From: Subtercola vilae
GTDB lineage: Bacteria > Actinomycetota > Actinomycetes > Actinomycetales > Microbacteriaceae
Direction: 5' to 3'
Length of the DNA: 33,955 nt
Assembly (NCBI RefSeq): GCF_004923255.1
Contig: NZ_QYRT01000041.1
Span: 1 to 33,955, forward strand
Shown one piece after another: positions 15,791-24,623 of the stretch. Made by a program: the position numbers and the translations under genes. The notes below the pieces were generated by a model. The model searched no databases, had not been told where the DNA came from, and saw only the letters and a list, made by a program, of their open reading frames with translations. Each line of letters opens with the position of its first letter. The first letter of the stretch is position 1.

Positions 15791-15934
15791 ATGTTGGACT
15801 TGACGCTCACGGACCGAGGCGATGCTCTGCCATACGCCATCGGCGAGTGGACAAAAAAGAAGCCGCCGCGGCGAACCGAGACGACTTCCGAACCCCAAGG
15901 GGAATATGACCTTAGTTTAGGCCGCATTCGATGA
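15791..15934 (+). CDS. Small ORF (47 aa) translationally coupled to the Abi-like gene
   Basis: This encodes a 47-residue polar protein from ATG 15791. Its TGA at 15932-15934 overlaps the ATG of the next gene (ATGA overlap), which is typical of translational coupling. The N-terminal third alternates hydrophobic and polar residues (MLDLTLTDRGDAL). The middle is basic and proline-rich (WTKKKPPRR) and the C-terminus is acidic. A dyad lies 10 bases upstream. I recognise no family. The arrangement resembles a short antitoxin or regulatory peptide ahead of a toxin-like gene, but a leader peptide is also possible. No strong ribosome binding site is visible. Confidence 0.6.
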   Translation: MLDLTLTDRGDALPYAIGEWTKKKPPRRTETTSEPQGEYDLSLGRIR

Positions 15935-16713
15935 TCAGCCAACCCGACGCTAACCAACGCACAGCTCTCACTCAGACTCTGGCAGTATCCCGCCTTCGTC
16001 CATACCGTTCAGTGTTCGGAGGAGACACCAACTCAGGGCTGAGCCTTTATCTGTATGAGATGGAACTAGTCGCCGCAATGCAGCAGATCGTCGCAGCTCT
16101 AGAAGTGCTCATGCGGGAGCAGATGCACCAAAGCCTCACAGCCGTGTACGGCGTGAACTGGTACTACACCCAACGATCAGAACTCGACGACAGAACTCGT
16201 GGCCAAATCTCGAAGGTGCACAAATACCTCGGAAAAAGCCCGTCTCCGGGCAAGGTCGTCGCTGAAATGGACTTCGGCACATGGACATACCTTCTGGAAA
16301 CGGGCGGCTTCATCGAAGAAGGAACGCCGTCTGCGCGCAAAGCTGACTACGACACCCACCTCTGGCAGTCCGCACTGGTTAATGCTTTCCCGAACGCCGG
16401 CACCGCTACCCGGACTGACATCGGCCTGCTCGCACGGCGTGCCCGGTGGGCCAGAAACCGTATGGCGCATCGGGAGTCGATCCTCTTCGGCTTTCCGCAC
16501 CCGGGCCAGCGAGATGCCACCGGCGCGCTTATCCGTCAGACGCCAATAAGCCTGCTCGAGGACCTTCGCACGCTCGCTGGCTACCTGAATGCCGACATCG
16601 GGCACTGGCTGCGCTCCTGCGTCGCTCCTGACGCCTTGCTCGCCAGCAAAGCAGCACAAATGGCCCTCACCTACGCACAGACAACTCTTTACAGCACGCG
16701 GGCGTGGGTTTGA
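15931..16713 (+). CDS. Abi-like (abortive infection) HEPN protein
   Basis: This encodes 260 residues. It follows the AbiD/AbiF-like (Abi_2) pattern: an N-terminal LYLYEMELVAAM segment, the helix ALEVLMRE at 57-64, an aromatic NWYYT segment, then VVAEMDFGTW at 109-118. The late motif R175-NRMAH180 is an Rx4H arrangement as in HEPN ribonucleases. Such proteins are thought to cut RNA after phage infection and stop cell growth. The start overlaps the stop of the 47-residue ORF, so the two are coupled. The gene ends the defence island. All family motifs are present, so the protein is probably functional. Confidence 0.8.
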   Translation: MISQPDANQRTALTQTLAVSRLRPYRSVFGGDTNSGLSLYLYEMELVAAMQQIVAALEVLMREQMHQSLTAVYGVNWYYTQRSELDDRTRGQISKVHKYLGKSPSPGKVVAEMDFGTWTYLLETGGFIEEGTPSARKADYDTHLWQSALVNAFPNAGTATRTDIGLLARRARWARNRMAHRESILFGFPHPGQRDATGALIRQTPISLLEDLRTLAGYLNADIGHWLRSCVAPDALLASKAAQMALTYAQTTLYSTRAWV

Positions 16714-17022
16714 AGCCACCACCGCCCGAACGATTTTTCCAATACGGGCTATTGACCCTCACCCCAATCCTGCGGTGAGGCTTATCGTCACCTCTCAGTC
16801 CGTCGCCGATTCCGGAGCGGAAGGCCGGACGGAGTTCTTCATTGAGTTCGTTTGGTAGCGATTGTTCCTGGCACCCAGTCAGGGCCTTCGCAAAGCTATG
16901 AGTATGGTGTTAAATCTCCCTTTTTTCTGTGCGATTTTACATCATAGTGATATTGGGGTCACCGTAGGTCGGTTACGCACTTCCGCGCATTTCAGGGATA
17001 GAGCTGCCTCAATCATGGAATA
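16714..17022. other. Intergenic region with a hairpin
   Basis: No gene is visible. An imperfect hairpin at 16799-16833 (TCCGTC/GACGGA outer stem, TTCCG/CGGAA inner stem, GAG loop) lies 85 bases after the Abi-like gene and may end its transcript, although there is no T-tract directly after it. Downstream the sequence becomes AT-rich around 16905-16955, which could hold a promoter for the RHS gene. Confidence 0.45.
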
Positions 17023-17050
17023 GTGTCCACATTAATGGGGACACCATTAA
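17023..17050. promoter_or_regulatory. Overlapping palindromes upstream of the full-length RHS gene
   Basis: GTGTCC and GGACAC (17023-17044) enclose ten bases. Overlapping them, TTAATGG and CCATTAA (17032-17050) form a perfect dyad around GGACA. They lie about 125 bases before the RHS start. Two interlocked dyads suggest an operator or an RNA switch between alternative hairpins. The regulator is unknown. Confidence 0.5.
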
Positions 17051-17175
17051 AAGTTGAGCCTGGCTGACTCAGGAGAGAGCTTGGCGCGGCACAGGTGTAT
17101 GTGTGCCCTAAGGTCACTTTCAGGGGACCCATTGTGGGGGCCATGGGGTGACTTTTGTCAGTTGGGGCTTGAACT

Positions 17176-20100
17176 GTGGCTTCGTTTCGACCTGTAATTA
17201 CGACGGCAACGTCGCTGGTATTGTCTGTCATTCTTGTTCTCGGGTTGGTGTCTCCTGCACAGGCGGATGATAGTACTCCCGCGCCAGACCCGACAGCTTC
17301 CGCGCAGGTGGCACCGGTGGAGCAATCGCAAACGCCTGTGCTACCGACCCCGTCCGCGCTTGTGCCTGACACATCGGTACCGGCCGCTGCCCCGCCTGTC
17401 GATACGCCCTCTCCCGCGTCGACTACTGACCCAGCGACTACTCCTGGCGATGCGGCGGTTAAGTCTTTTGATCCGACCGGTAAGCCGGTGTTGGCGGCCA
17501 CAGAGTTCACCGATACCTACGCCGGCCCCGCGGGTATGAAAATCCAGGCAGTGTCACCGACACCGATCAACGTGCAGGACCCAAGCCAGAACAATGCGTG
17601 GGTACCGATTCAAACGGACCTGTCTACGACCGGTGCGTTTTCGTGGCTTGGCCAGGGCGGTGCGAAAGTCGCGGTGCACCCGCTGCATCCAGAGTTCTCG
17701 CAGTACGCCGACGACGCCAACGTTGTAACGATGACGAAAGACGGTGCCACTCTCGGGTTCGGATTGCAGGGCGCTGCGCACTCGGTTCTTGAACGTGACT
17801 TGTCTCCGTGGTCGAACACGAAGAACCATCTTGAGTACAAAAACGTCTTCACGAACACCGACCTCGTCTACGACGTCACAGACGCGGGCGTGAACGAGGT
17901 TCTCCGACTGAACAGCAAACCAGACACCGCACCGATGTGGACGTGGCAGGTCAACGCGCCGGGCCTCACCGCCGTGAAGGACGCTGACGGCGGTATCACG
18001 TTCAAGGATGCTCTCGGTGAGACGGCATTCACTGTTCCCGCGCCCACGATGTGGGACAGCTCCGGCACGGACAAGAAAGCAGATGCCTCGGCGACCGTGC
18101 GGTTGAATCTGTTGAAACAGGGCGACAATTACCTGATCAACGTCGCCCCGAACTCGGCCTGGGTGAACGACCCTGCTCGCGTGTACCCGGTCTCGGTTGA
18201 CCCATCAACCGGGTCCGCTGACAATGACAGAACGCTTGCATTTCGCACGACAGATGGCGTGAACACGAACCTCACGAACACCAACAATCACCTCTGGGTC
18301 GGCAACTCGAACGGTAACGGTGTGTGGCGCTCGGTCGTGCATTACAACTACGAACAGTTCTTCGGCAAGCAGATCGTCGGCGGCTATATCGCCGTCACTG
18401 CCGTCTCAAACGGTTACAGTCAGGACCCGCACGGCGGCGCGGTAGATGCTGCGACGTGTGACGGTCCGAACTGTGGTGGCGCGGCACTCAGTTCTCTCAC
18501 CGTAGACAACAACACCGGCGGCAACACGGACCCGACGACTACCGGCATCGGATATCAAATCGCCGACTGGGTGCGCAGTGGCACCACAGGATACGGGTTC
18601 TTCTTCGGCGGCGATGAAACCCCCGGCCAGTACACCCTGAAAGTCTTCGACACCCGCCTCTACGTCGGGTACAAAGACTACCCAGGCGTCGGTACGTCAC
18701 CGGTCCCAGCAGACGGCGCCACCAGTCAGTCCCTGACACCGGTCATGGCGGTGAACGGGGAAACGAACCCCACCGATTCTCCAATGGGGCGCCTCATCAG
18801 GCTTAGCACGAACCCGAACCCAGACGTGAATACCCTCTGGGACACCGGATGGCTCCAAGACGGCGCGTTCACCGTCCCCAAGAATCTGCTGCAGCCCAAT
18901 ACGACTTACTACTGGCGGTCGTGGGTTCGGGACGGTTACTACAACTACGAACCGTCCTACCCGGTCTGGCCAAACACCCCGATCTACAGTTTCACCACCG
19001 ACAACCCGGTGATCCCAGACAAAAACGCTGCCCTTCCCGCCGACAAAGCAATCGTTGTCACCCCGACACCACAATTCAGCGTCGCAGCAGCACCGCCGGC
19101 TGGAACGACGTTCAATTTTCAGGTCGCGACCGGTACCGACGCCATCAACGGCGCGGTCGTCAGCTCTGGCTGGCAATCCGGAACCACCTGGACGCCACCG
19201 GACAGCTCGCTGCAAGACGGCGGAACGTACACCTGGACGGTACGCACCCACGATGGCTCCGGAGATTTTGACCCGTTCTGGACAAAAACCTTCACCGTGA
19301 ACAAACGTCTCGGTTCCGGTGGGCCGTCGCCCTCTGACGCGGCAGGGCCGGTGAGCGTGAACCTCGCCAGCGGCAACGTGAACATGGCCTTCTCCTCGCC
19401 CACCGTGTCTACCGTGGGAGGCGCGATGGGGATGTCGTTCTCTTACAACTCCCAGGCGACCTCGAACGCGGGTTTGAACGCGACCTATTTCAACGCGAGC
19501 ACGTCCGGTACCTGGAACGACATCAGCACCGCCAAACAAGTCCTCACCAGGGTCGACCCGGTGATTGACTTCAACTGGGACACGGGATCCCCGTCCGCCG
19601 GGGTGAACTCTGACCAGTTCCTGGCCCAGTGGACCGGTTTCATCCGCTCACCCGACGCAACATCAACCAGCTACGACATCGGTTACGTGCGTGACGACGG
19701 AATGCGCGTCTATATCAACGGTTCGACCGTCGTCGATCAGTGGACAGACGCCGCCATCGCAGGCTGGGGTTCTCAAACGTCCCTGTCGACAACACCCGTC
19801 CCCATCAAGGTGCAGTACTACGAAAACGGTGGCGGGGCACAAGTACACCTACTCATCCGGAAACACGGCGACACCGGGCCCGGCACAGCCGTGCCCGCAT
19901 CGTGGTTCACCAGATCCGTTGCGACCCTCCCCATCGGCTGGTCAAGCTCCACCCCGATCGCGGGACCGAACGGACTCTACTCCAACGCCAAAGTCAACGA
20001 AGGCTCCATCGTCCTCACCGACAACTCCGGGGCCACCCACTCGTACATAAAGAAAACCACGGGCGGATACACCCCACCCGCAGGAGAAGATGGCGTTCTC

Positions 20101-23100
20101 GCACTCGATGCTTCTGGGCAGGTCAGCCTCACCGACGAAGTCGGCACGACGTATCTGTTCAATAGCGCCGGAGCAGTAATTCAAGTCTCAAGCCCGCAGG
20201 AAGCCCTAAAACCCGCGGCCCCCGTAGTGACCTTCCGGTCCGATACAGGCGCTGTGGACAAAATCAGCGACCGGCTCTCAAGCAACGGCGCAACCCCTGC
20301 CGTGTATAGCCGGAGTGTGCAGTTCATCTACACCACCGACACCCCAGCATCCGTTGGCATGGCCGCAGGCGATCAAGTCAGCGGTCGCGTCTGTAAAACA
20401 GATCCAGCCGCGTTCAGCGCGGCGGTGGCGCAGATCACCGGGCCCTTGCTGTGCCGCATCATCTACCCGGGCCACGTCGTTGGTGCAGCTGACATGACAG
20501 ACGTTGAATACGACACCAACGGCTATCTCGTTCGCATCACCAACCCAGGCAACGCTCAATCCTCGTTCTCCTACACATCCGCCGGCCAAGTGGCCACGAT
20601 CCGAAACATCATCCAAAACGACTGGCTCCTCGCCAACGCGTCTCGCACCGCCGGGACGGCGAACCGGACTGACCTCACCTACGACACCTCAGGCCGCGCA
20701 ACAACCGTCGCCCTACCAGCGCCGGACGGAGCGACGACGACATCAAAACCGACCAAGAAATATACTTACGGCGACACGCTTACCCCAGCAGTAGCGTCAA
20801 CAACGTACGTCGACATTGTCGACAGTGCAGGCGTTCCGCTCCCCAACACCCGCGTCGGTACGGGACACGCGCAAACAGTCACTTACGACAGCGCCTATCG
20901 CACCCTAACCTCAACCTCCCCGACTGGGCTGACCAGCACCAGCACCTGGAACACCGCTCAAGACCTTCCACTGACCACAACCAGCCCACAAGGACTTGAA
21001 ACCACCACCCTGTACGACGGGCGGAACAGGGCAACTGACAGCTACGGACCGGCACCGACACCGTGCTATACGGCTGGCCTCACTCCGACCTCGTCGTGTG
21101 CGACAACAACAACTCACACCCATACCGGGTACGACGAAGGCTTACAGGGCCTGAACGTCGCTTACTACGACAACCCAAACTGGACCGGTGTACCCAAGGC
21201 GTACAGTCTCGGGATCCCCGGCACAGTGAACCCCGGGGACGTGAATAAGGACTGGAACACGACCTCGCCGGCTGCGGGCGTGCCAGCGGCGTCGTGGTCG
21301 GCGCGTCTCACCGGCACGATAACGTTTCCTTACACCGGTGATTACCAGTTCCAGACCGTCGCCGATGATGGCACCCAACTGTGGATCGACAACGTCATCA
21401 AGATCAGCGACAACATCAACAGCGTTGCGCACTGGTCGCCGGTCGGAACTCTCACCGGCATCACCGCAGGGACCACCCTCCCGATCCGGCTCGACTACGC
21501 CAACCAAGCCGGCCCAGGCGCGAGCCTTGCACTGTTCTGGACGCCACCAGACGGTTCCGGTAGCAAAGTAATCCCCGCCGCCGATCTGAAACCCGACTAC
21601 GGCCTCGCCACGTCAACGACCACCGACGACGCAGTACCCGCCGGTATCACTGGCGCTGCGGCGCCTGCGATGACGACGTCAACGAACTACGGAGCAAACC
21701 CGTGGCTGGGCATGACCGCTTCGACAAGTATTGACCCGGCCGGACTGAATCTGACCACGCAGACCACTTATGAGACTGCCAGCGCCGGATATCTCAGACG
21801 AACGGGCAAAAAACTCCCCTCCGCGGTCGCATCCGGCGCAGCCAACGCCAGCTCGACATACACGTACTACCCCGACACTGGTGGCTACGGTGCCGCATTC
21901 AGCCCGGCGCTCACGGCATCGGTCTGTGGCGTGCCGGTGACGACCGTGCAATACGGAATGCTCCAGCAAACGACAACCCCGACCCCGTACACGGGTGCGG
22001 CTGTCACATCGTCGGTCATCTACGACGCGCTCGGCCGGGTCGCGGCCACGAAGCCCTCTACTGACACGAACTGGACCTGCATCACGTACGACGCCCGCAG
22101 CCGAGTCCTAACATCCACATACCCGCTTTACGGCAGCCAGCCAGCCCGTACGGTCACGAACAGCTACACCGGTGCCGCGAACGACCCACTGACCAGCTCG
22201 GTCACAGACAGCAGTCTCGGTGCGACCACGACGGCCGGCAAGATCACGGCGACCGTGGACCTCCTCGGACGCACTCTGACCTACACCGACGTGTGGAACA
22301 CTCTCACAACGACGGCGTACAACGTGCTCGGACAGGCGACGTCTTCGACGACCACAACCAACGGCGCCGCAGCCTCGCCCGTACGGGCAGTCGCATACAA
22401 CGTCGAGGGCCAAGTGACGCAAGTTACCGATGGCGGCAATGTCATCGCGGTACCCACATACGGAACCACCGGAACATCACTTGGACTGTTGAGCTCGGTG
22501 CAATACCCGTCAGGTATTGGCAACGCGGGTAACGGTTCCGCCCTGTCGGCGATCACCCGAAATAGCGTCGGCGCGACAACTGGCCTGTCCTGGACGTTCC
22601 CCAGCCAGAACACGATGACAGACACCGTCACCAGGTCACAGTCCGGCCGGATCGTGCAGGACAGCACCAAAGACGGATCCGCCCCAGCAGCGAACTCGAC
22701 CTACGCATACGACACCGCAGGCCGGCTCGTAACAGCAACAATCCCCGGGAACACCCTCACCTACAGTTTCGCCGCCACCGGCGGATGCGGGACCAACGCC
22801 ACCGCAGGCCTGGACGGGAACCGGACAGCCATGACCGACACGGTCGGTGCGGTAACGACATCGACGGCGTACTGCTACGACAACACCGACCGGCTCACCT
22901 CCACCACCGTCACCAACCCGGTCACCGGCGCCGATACGACCAACGCTTCCCTTTCGGCCGCGAAGATCGTCTACGACTCGCACGGCAACACGACAACACT
23001 CGCGGACCAGACCCTCACCTACGACGCCGTGGATCGGCACATGAAAACCACCCTGGCCGACACCACCACCATCACCTACGCCCGAGATGCCACCAATCGG

Positions 23101-24114
23101 ATCATCTCACGCACCACCTTTGTCCCTGGCACCGGCGCAGGAACTGGCACCTCCACTGTTTACTACCTCTACGCAGGCGGCGGCGACGCACCTGCGCAGA
23201 TCAAGGACGGTGTCACCAGCAGCATCCAGCGGATGCTCTCCCTCCCCGGCGGAGTATCGCTCGTGATTCCTGCTACCGGGAACCAGACCTGGTCGTATCC
23301 GAACATCCACGGCGACACCATCATCACTGCGACCCAAACCGCGACCCGGTCAGCCCAGTATCGATACGACCCCTACGGCCAACCCATCAGCACCACCGGC
23401 GTCATCGGCACCACCACCAGCGACAACACCGTCCCCAACAACCTCCCTGGAACCGCGGACTACGGCTGGCTCGGCAGCAACGCGAAACTCTACGAACACC
23501 AAGGCACCATCGCCACCACAGAAATGGGCGCCCGCCAATACATCGCAGCACTCGGCCGATTCCTCAGCACCGACGCCGTCGAAGGCGGAAACGCCAACCC
23601 CTACAACTACCCCGCCGACCCCATCAACAAAACCGACCTCAGCGGCAACCGACAGGACTGTGGGGGTTGCTCCTACGCGGCACTAATGGCCGGCCTCGCG
23701 GTCGGTAATGATCCCTTGGCAACATCGCTGAGAAATGGTCCAGCTGCAGCAGAGCGAATGCGAGAGTCAAAGCAGGGGCCTTACAACCTCCCGAACCCCA
23801 AATTCGTTTCCGGAGGGTTCAATATTATTTATGGCGGATACAAAGTGTTGACCGGATTGGAGGGCATCGCGGCTGGAATAGGAGCCGCGGACACGGTAGT
23901 AGGCGCTCCCGTAGGAGTCGTCAGCATCCTATTTGGCGGATATAACGTTGTTACTGGCGGCTTCCGAATGTATCGTGGCTCCAATCAGCTAAGTGAAGCG
24001 TTTGCCGAGCCAATGGTGCTCGAGCCGGAACGTCTGAAGTATGGCTTGGAAATTTTTGGGGGCATTGCACCGCAATTGGACAAAATCGAGAATTTCTTGG
24101 GAGGGCTTTATTGA
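17176..24114 (+). CDS. Full-length secreted RHS/YD-repeat toxin with two PA14 domains
   Basis: This encodes 2312 residues from GTG 17176; an in-frame stop just upstream excludes a longer start. It has a signal peptide with likely cleavage after A30 (SPAQA), then a Pro/Thr/Ala linker. A DNRLRE-type domain (about 340-505), Ig/Fn3-like modules (about 508-713) and a PA14 domain (about 766-915) follow. YD repeats surround a second PA14 domain (about 1325-1478). The RHS core (about 1960-2157) ends in D2154-LSG. The last 155 residues are the toxin tip, with two Gly-rich hydrophobic segments (GGYKVLTGLEG and GGYNVVTGG). By analogy with WapA-like proteins it would be exported by Sec, encapsulate its tip in a shell, and deliver it to neighbouring cells. 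The tip matches no enzyme I know and may act on membranes. Confidence 0.9.
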   Translation: MASFRPVITTATSLVLSVILVLGLVSPAQADDSTPAPDPTASAQVAPVEQSQTPVLPTPSALVPDTSVPAAAPPVDTPSPASTTDPATTPGDAAVKSFDPTGKPVLAATEFTDTYAGPAGMKIQAVSPTPINVQDPSQNNAWVPIQTDLSTTGAFSWLGQGGAKVAVHPLHPEFSQYADDANVVTMTKDGATLGFGLQGAAHSVLERDLSPWSNTKNHLEYKNVFTNTDLVYDVTDAGVNEVLRLNSKPDTAPMWTWQVNAPGLTAVKDADGGITFKDALGETAFTVPAPTMWDSSGTDKKADASATVRLNLLKQGDNYLINVAPNSAWVNDPARVYPVSVDPSTGSADNDRTLAFRTTDGVNTNLTNTNNHLWVGNSNGNGVWRSVVHYNYEQFFGKQIVGGYIAVTAVSNGYSQDPHGGAVDAATCDGPNCGGAALSSLTVDNNTGGNTDPTTTGIGYQIADWVRSGTTGYGFFFGGDETPGQYTLKVFDTRLYVGYKDYPGVGTSPVPADGATSQSLTPVMAVNGETNPTDSPMGRLIRLSTNPNPDVNTLWDTGWLQDGAFTVPKNLLQPNTTYYWRSWVRDGYYNYEPSYPVWPNTPIYSFTTDNPVIPDKNAALPADKAIVVTPTPQFSVAAAPPAGTTFNFQVATGTDAINGAVVSSGWQSGTTWTPPDSSLQDGGTYTWTVRTHDGSGDFDPFWTKTFTVNKRLGSGGPSPSDAAGPVSVNLASGNVNMAFSSPTVSTVGGAMGMSFSYNSQATSNAGLNATYFNASTSGTWNDISTAKQVLTRVDPVIDFNWDTGSPSAGVNSDQFLAQWTGFIRSPDATSTSYDIGYVRDDGMRVYINGSTVVDQWTDAAIAGWGSQTSLSTTPVPIKVQYYENGGGAQVHLLIRKHGDTGPGTAVPASWFTRSVATLPIGWSSSTPIAGPNGLYSNAKVNEGSIVLTDNSGATHSYIKKTTGGYTPPAGEDGVLALDASGQVSLTDEVGTTYLFNSAGAVIQVSSPQEALKPAAPVVTFRSDTGAVDKISDRLSSNGATPAVYSRSVQFIYTTDTPASVGMAAGDQVSGRVCKTDPAAFSAAVAQITGPLLCRIIYPGHVVGAADMTDVEYDTNGYLVRITNPGNAQSSFSYTSAGQVATIRNIIQNDWLLANASRTAGTANRTDLTYDTSGRATTVALPAPDGATTTSKPTKKYTYGDTLTPAVASTTYVDIVDSAGVPLPNTRVGTGHAQTVTYDSAYRTLTSTSPTGLTSTSTWNTAQDLPLTTTSPQGLETTTLYDGRNRATDSYGPAPTPCYTAGLTPTSSCATTTTHTHTGYDEGLQGLNVAYYDNPNWTGVPKAYSLGIPGTVNPGDVNKDWNTTSPAAGVPAASWSARLTGTITFPYTGDYQFQTVADDGTQLWIDNVIKISDNINSVAHWSPVGTLTGITAGTTLPIRLDYANQAGPGASLALFWTPPDGSGSKVIPAADLKPDYGLATSTTTDDAVPAGITGAAAPAMTTSTNYGANPWLGMTASTSIDPAGLNLTTQTTYETASAGYLRRTGKKLPSAVASGAANASSTYTYYPDTGGYGAAFSPALTASVCGVPVTTVQYGMLQQTTTPTPYTGAAVTSSVIYDALGRVAATKPSTDTNWTCITYDARSRVLTSTYPLYGSQPARTVTNSYTGAANDPLTSSVTDSSLGATTTAGKITATVDLLGRTLTYTDVWNTLTTTAYNVLGQATSSTTTTNGAAASPVRAVAYNVEGQVTQVTDGGNVIAVPTYGTTGTSLGLLSSVQYPSGIGNAGNGSALSAITRNSVGATTGLSWTFPSQNTMTDTVTRSQSGRIVQDSTKDGSAPAANSTYAYDTAGRLVTATIPGNTLTYSFAATGGCGTNATAGLDGNRTAMTDTVGAVTTSTAYCYDNTDRLTSTTVTNPVTGADTTNASLSAAKIVYDSHGNTTTLADQTLTYDAVDRHMKTTLADTTTITYARDATNRIISRTTFVPGTGAGTGTSTVYYLYAGGGDAPAQIKDGVTSSIQRMLSLPGGVSLVIPATGNQTWSYPNIHGDTIITATQTATRSAQYRYDPYGQPISTTGVIGTTTSDNTVPNNLPGTADYGWLGSNAKLYEHQGTIATTEMGARQYIAALGRFLSTDAVEGGNANPYNYPADPINKTDLSGNRQDCGGCSYAALMAGLAVGNDPLATSLRNGPAAAERMRESKQGPYNLPNPKFVSGGFNIIYGGYKVLTGLEGIAAGIGAADTVVGAPVGVVSILFGGYNVVTGGFRMYRGSNQLSEAFAEPMVLEPERLKYGLEIFGGIAPQLDKIENFLGGLY

Positions 24115-24419
24115 ATCCGGCCGGTTTGAGCGCGCTTGGCACGTTATTGTTTCTCATGATTCGAGGACTCTTCCTGTGGATTCTGGTCCCAGGGGGAATC
24201 GTCGTCTGGTTATGCACATCCCCGTACATGCTCTGGCGGGGAGTTGGCCTCGGAAGGTTCCTGGGATGGCTTGATGTGAACTTCATTGCAGGTCTACTTC
24301 GGTGGGTTCTACGACCTTTCGTGGCAAATATCCCGCCGTCATGGGTGCCCTTCAGCAAGATCAAGACCGTTACCCATCGGATCGGCCTCACGCAGAATAC
24401 AAATGATCTGAATCCCTAG
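24111..24419 (+). CDS. Putative immunity protein of the full-length RHS toxin
   Basis: This encodes 102 residues. The TTG start at 24111 overlaps the RHS stop (TTGA), so translation is coupled. Hydrophobic segments lie at about residues 8-22 and 24-45, and an amphipathic to hydrophobic stretch lies at about 50-75. The C-terminus is polar. Position directly after a toxin tip, overlap and membrane character fit an immunity protein against a membrane-active toxin. A 25-base part of this gene (24196-24220) recurs at 1008-1032, just before orphan cassette 1. No family was recognised. Confidence 0.7.
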   Translation: MNPAGLSALGTLLFLMIRGLFLWILVPGGIVVWLCTSPYMLWRGVGLGRFLGWLDVNFIAGLLRWVLRPFVANIPPSWVPFSKIKTVTHRIGLTQNTNDLNP

Positions 24420-24441
24420 CGACTAGCGCGATCGCTACCAG

Positions 24442-24595
24442 CTCTTCCCCGCGCACGCGGGGGTGTTCCCATGGAGGGCGGCTACACGCAAGGCGTGGCC
24501 GATCTCTTCCCCGCGCACGCGGGGGGCATTCCCGCCAGGGTTGGTGATAGCTGACAGGATGAGGTCTGGCCTGCCGCGCACGCGGGGGTGTTCCC
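24442..24595 (+). CRISPR. Three-repeat CRISPR remnant, type I-E-like repeat, no cas genes
   Basis: Repeat 1 (24442-24470, 29 bases) starts CTCTTCCCCGCGCACGCGG and ends GTGTTCCC. Its CCCCGCG...CGCGGGG palindrome is that of type I-E arrays in actinobacteria. Repeat 2 (24504-24533) has an extra G and a changed 3' part. Repeat 3 (24567-24595) keeps the 3' half only. The two spacers (24471-24503 and 24534-24566) are both 33 bases and unrelated. No leader or cas gene is in the window. The degeneracy suggests a relic or an array edge. Confidence 0.75.
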
Positions 24596-24623
24596 TGGTG
24601 CGAATGGCGGATATCTCGCCGTG

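Noticed and set aside
16799-16833. Strong hairpin considered as a definite rho-independent terminator
   Set aside because: The stem is good but no T-run follows it directly, so it is only mentioned as a possible transcript end.
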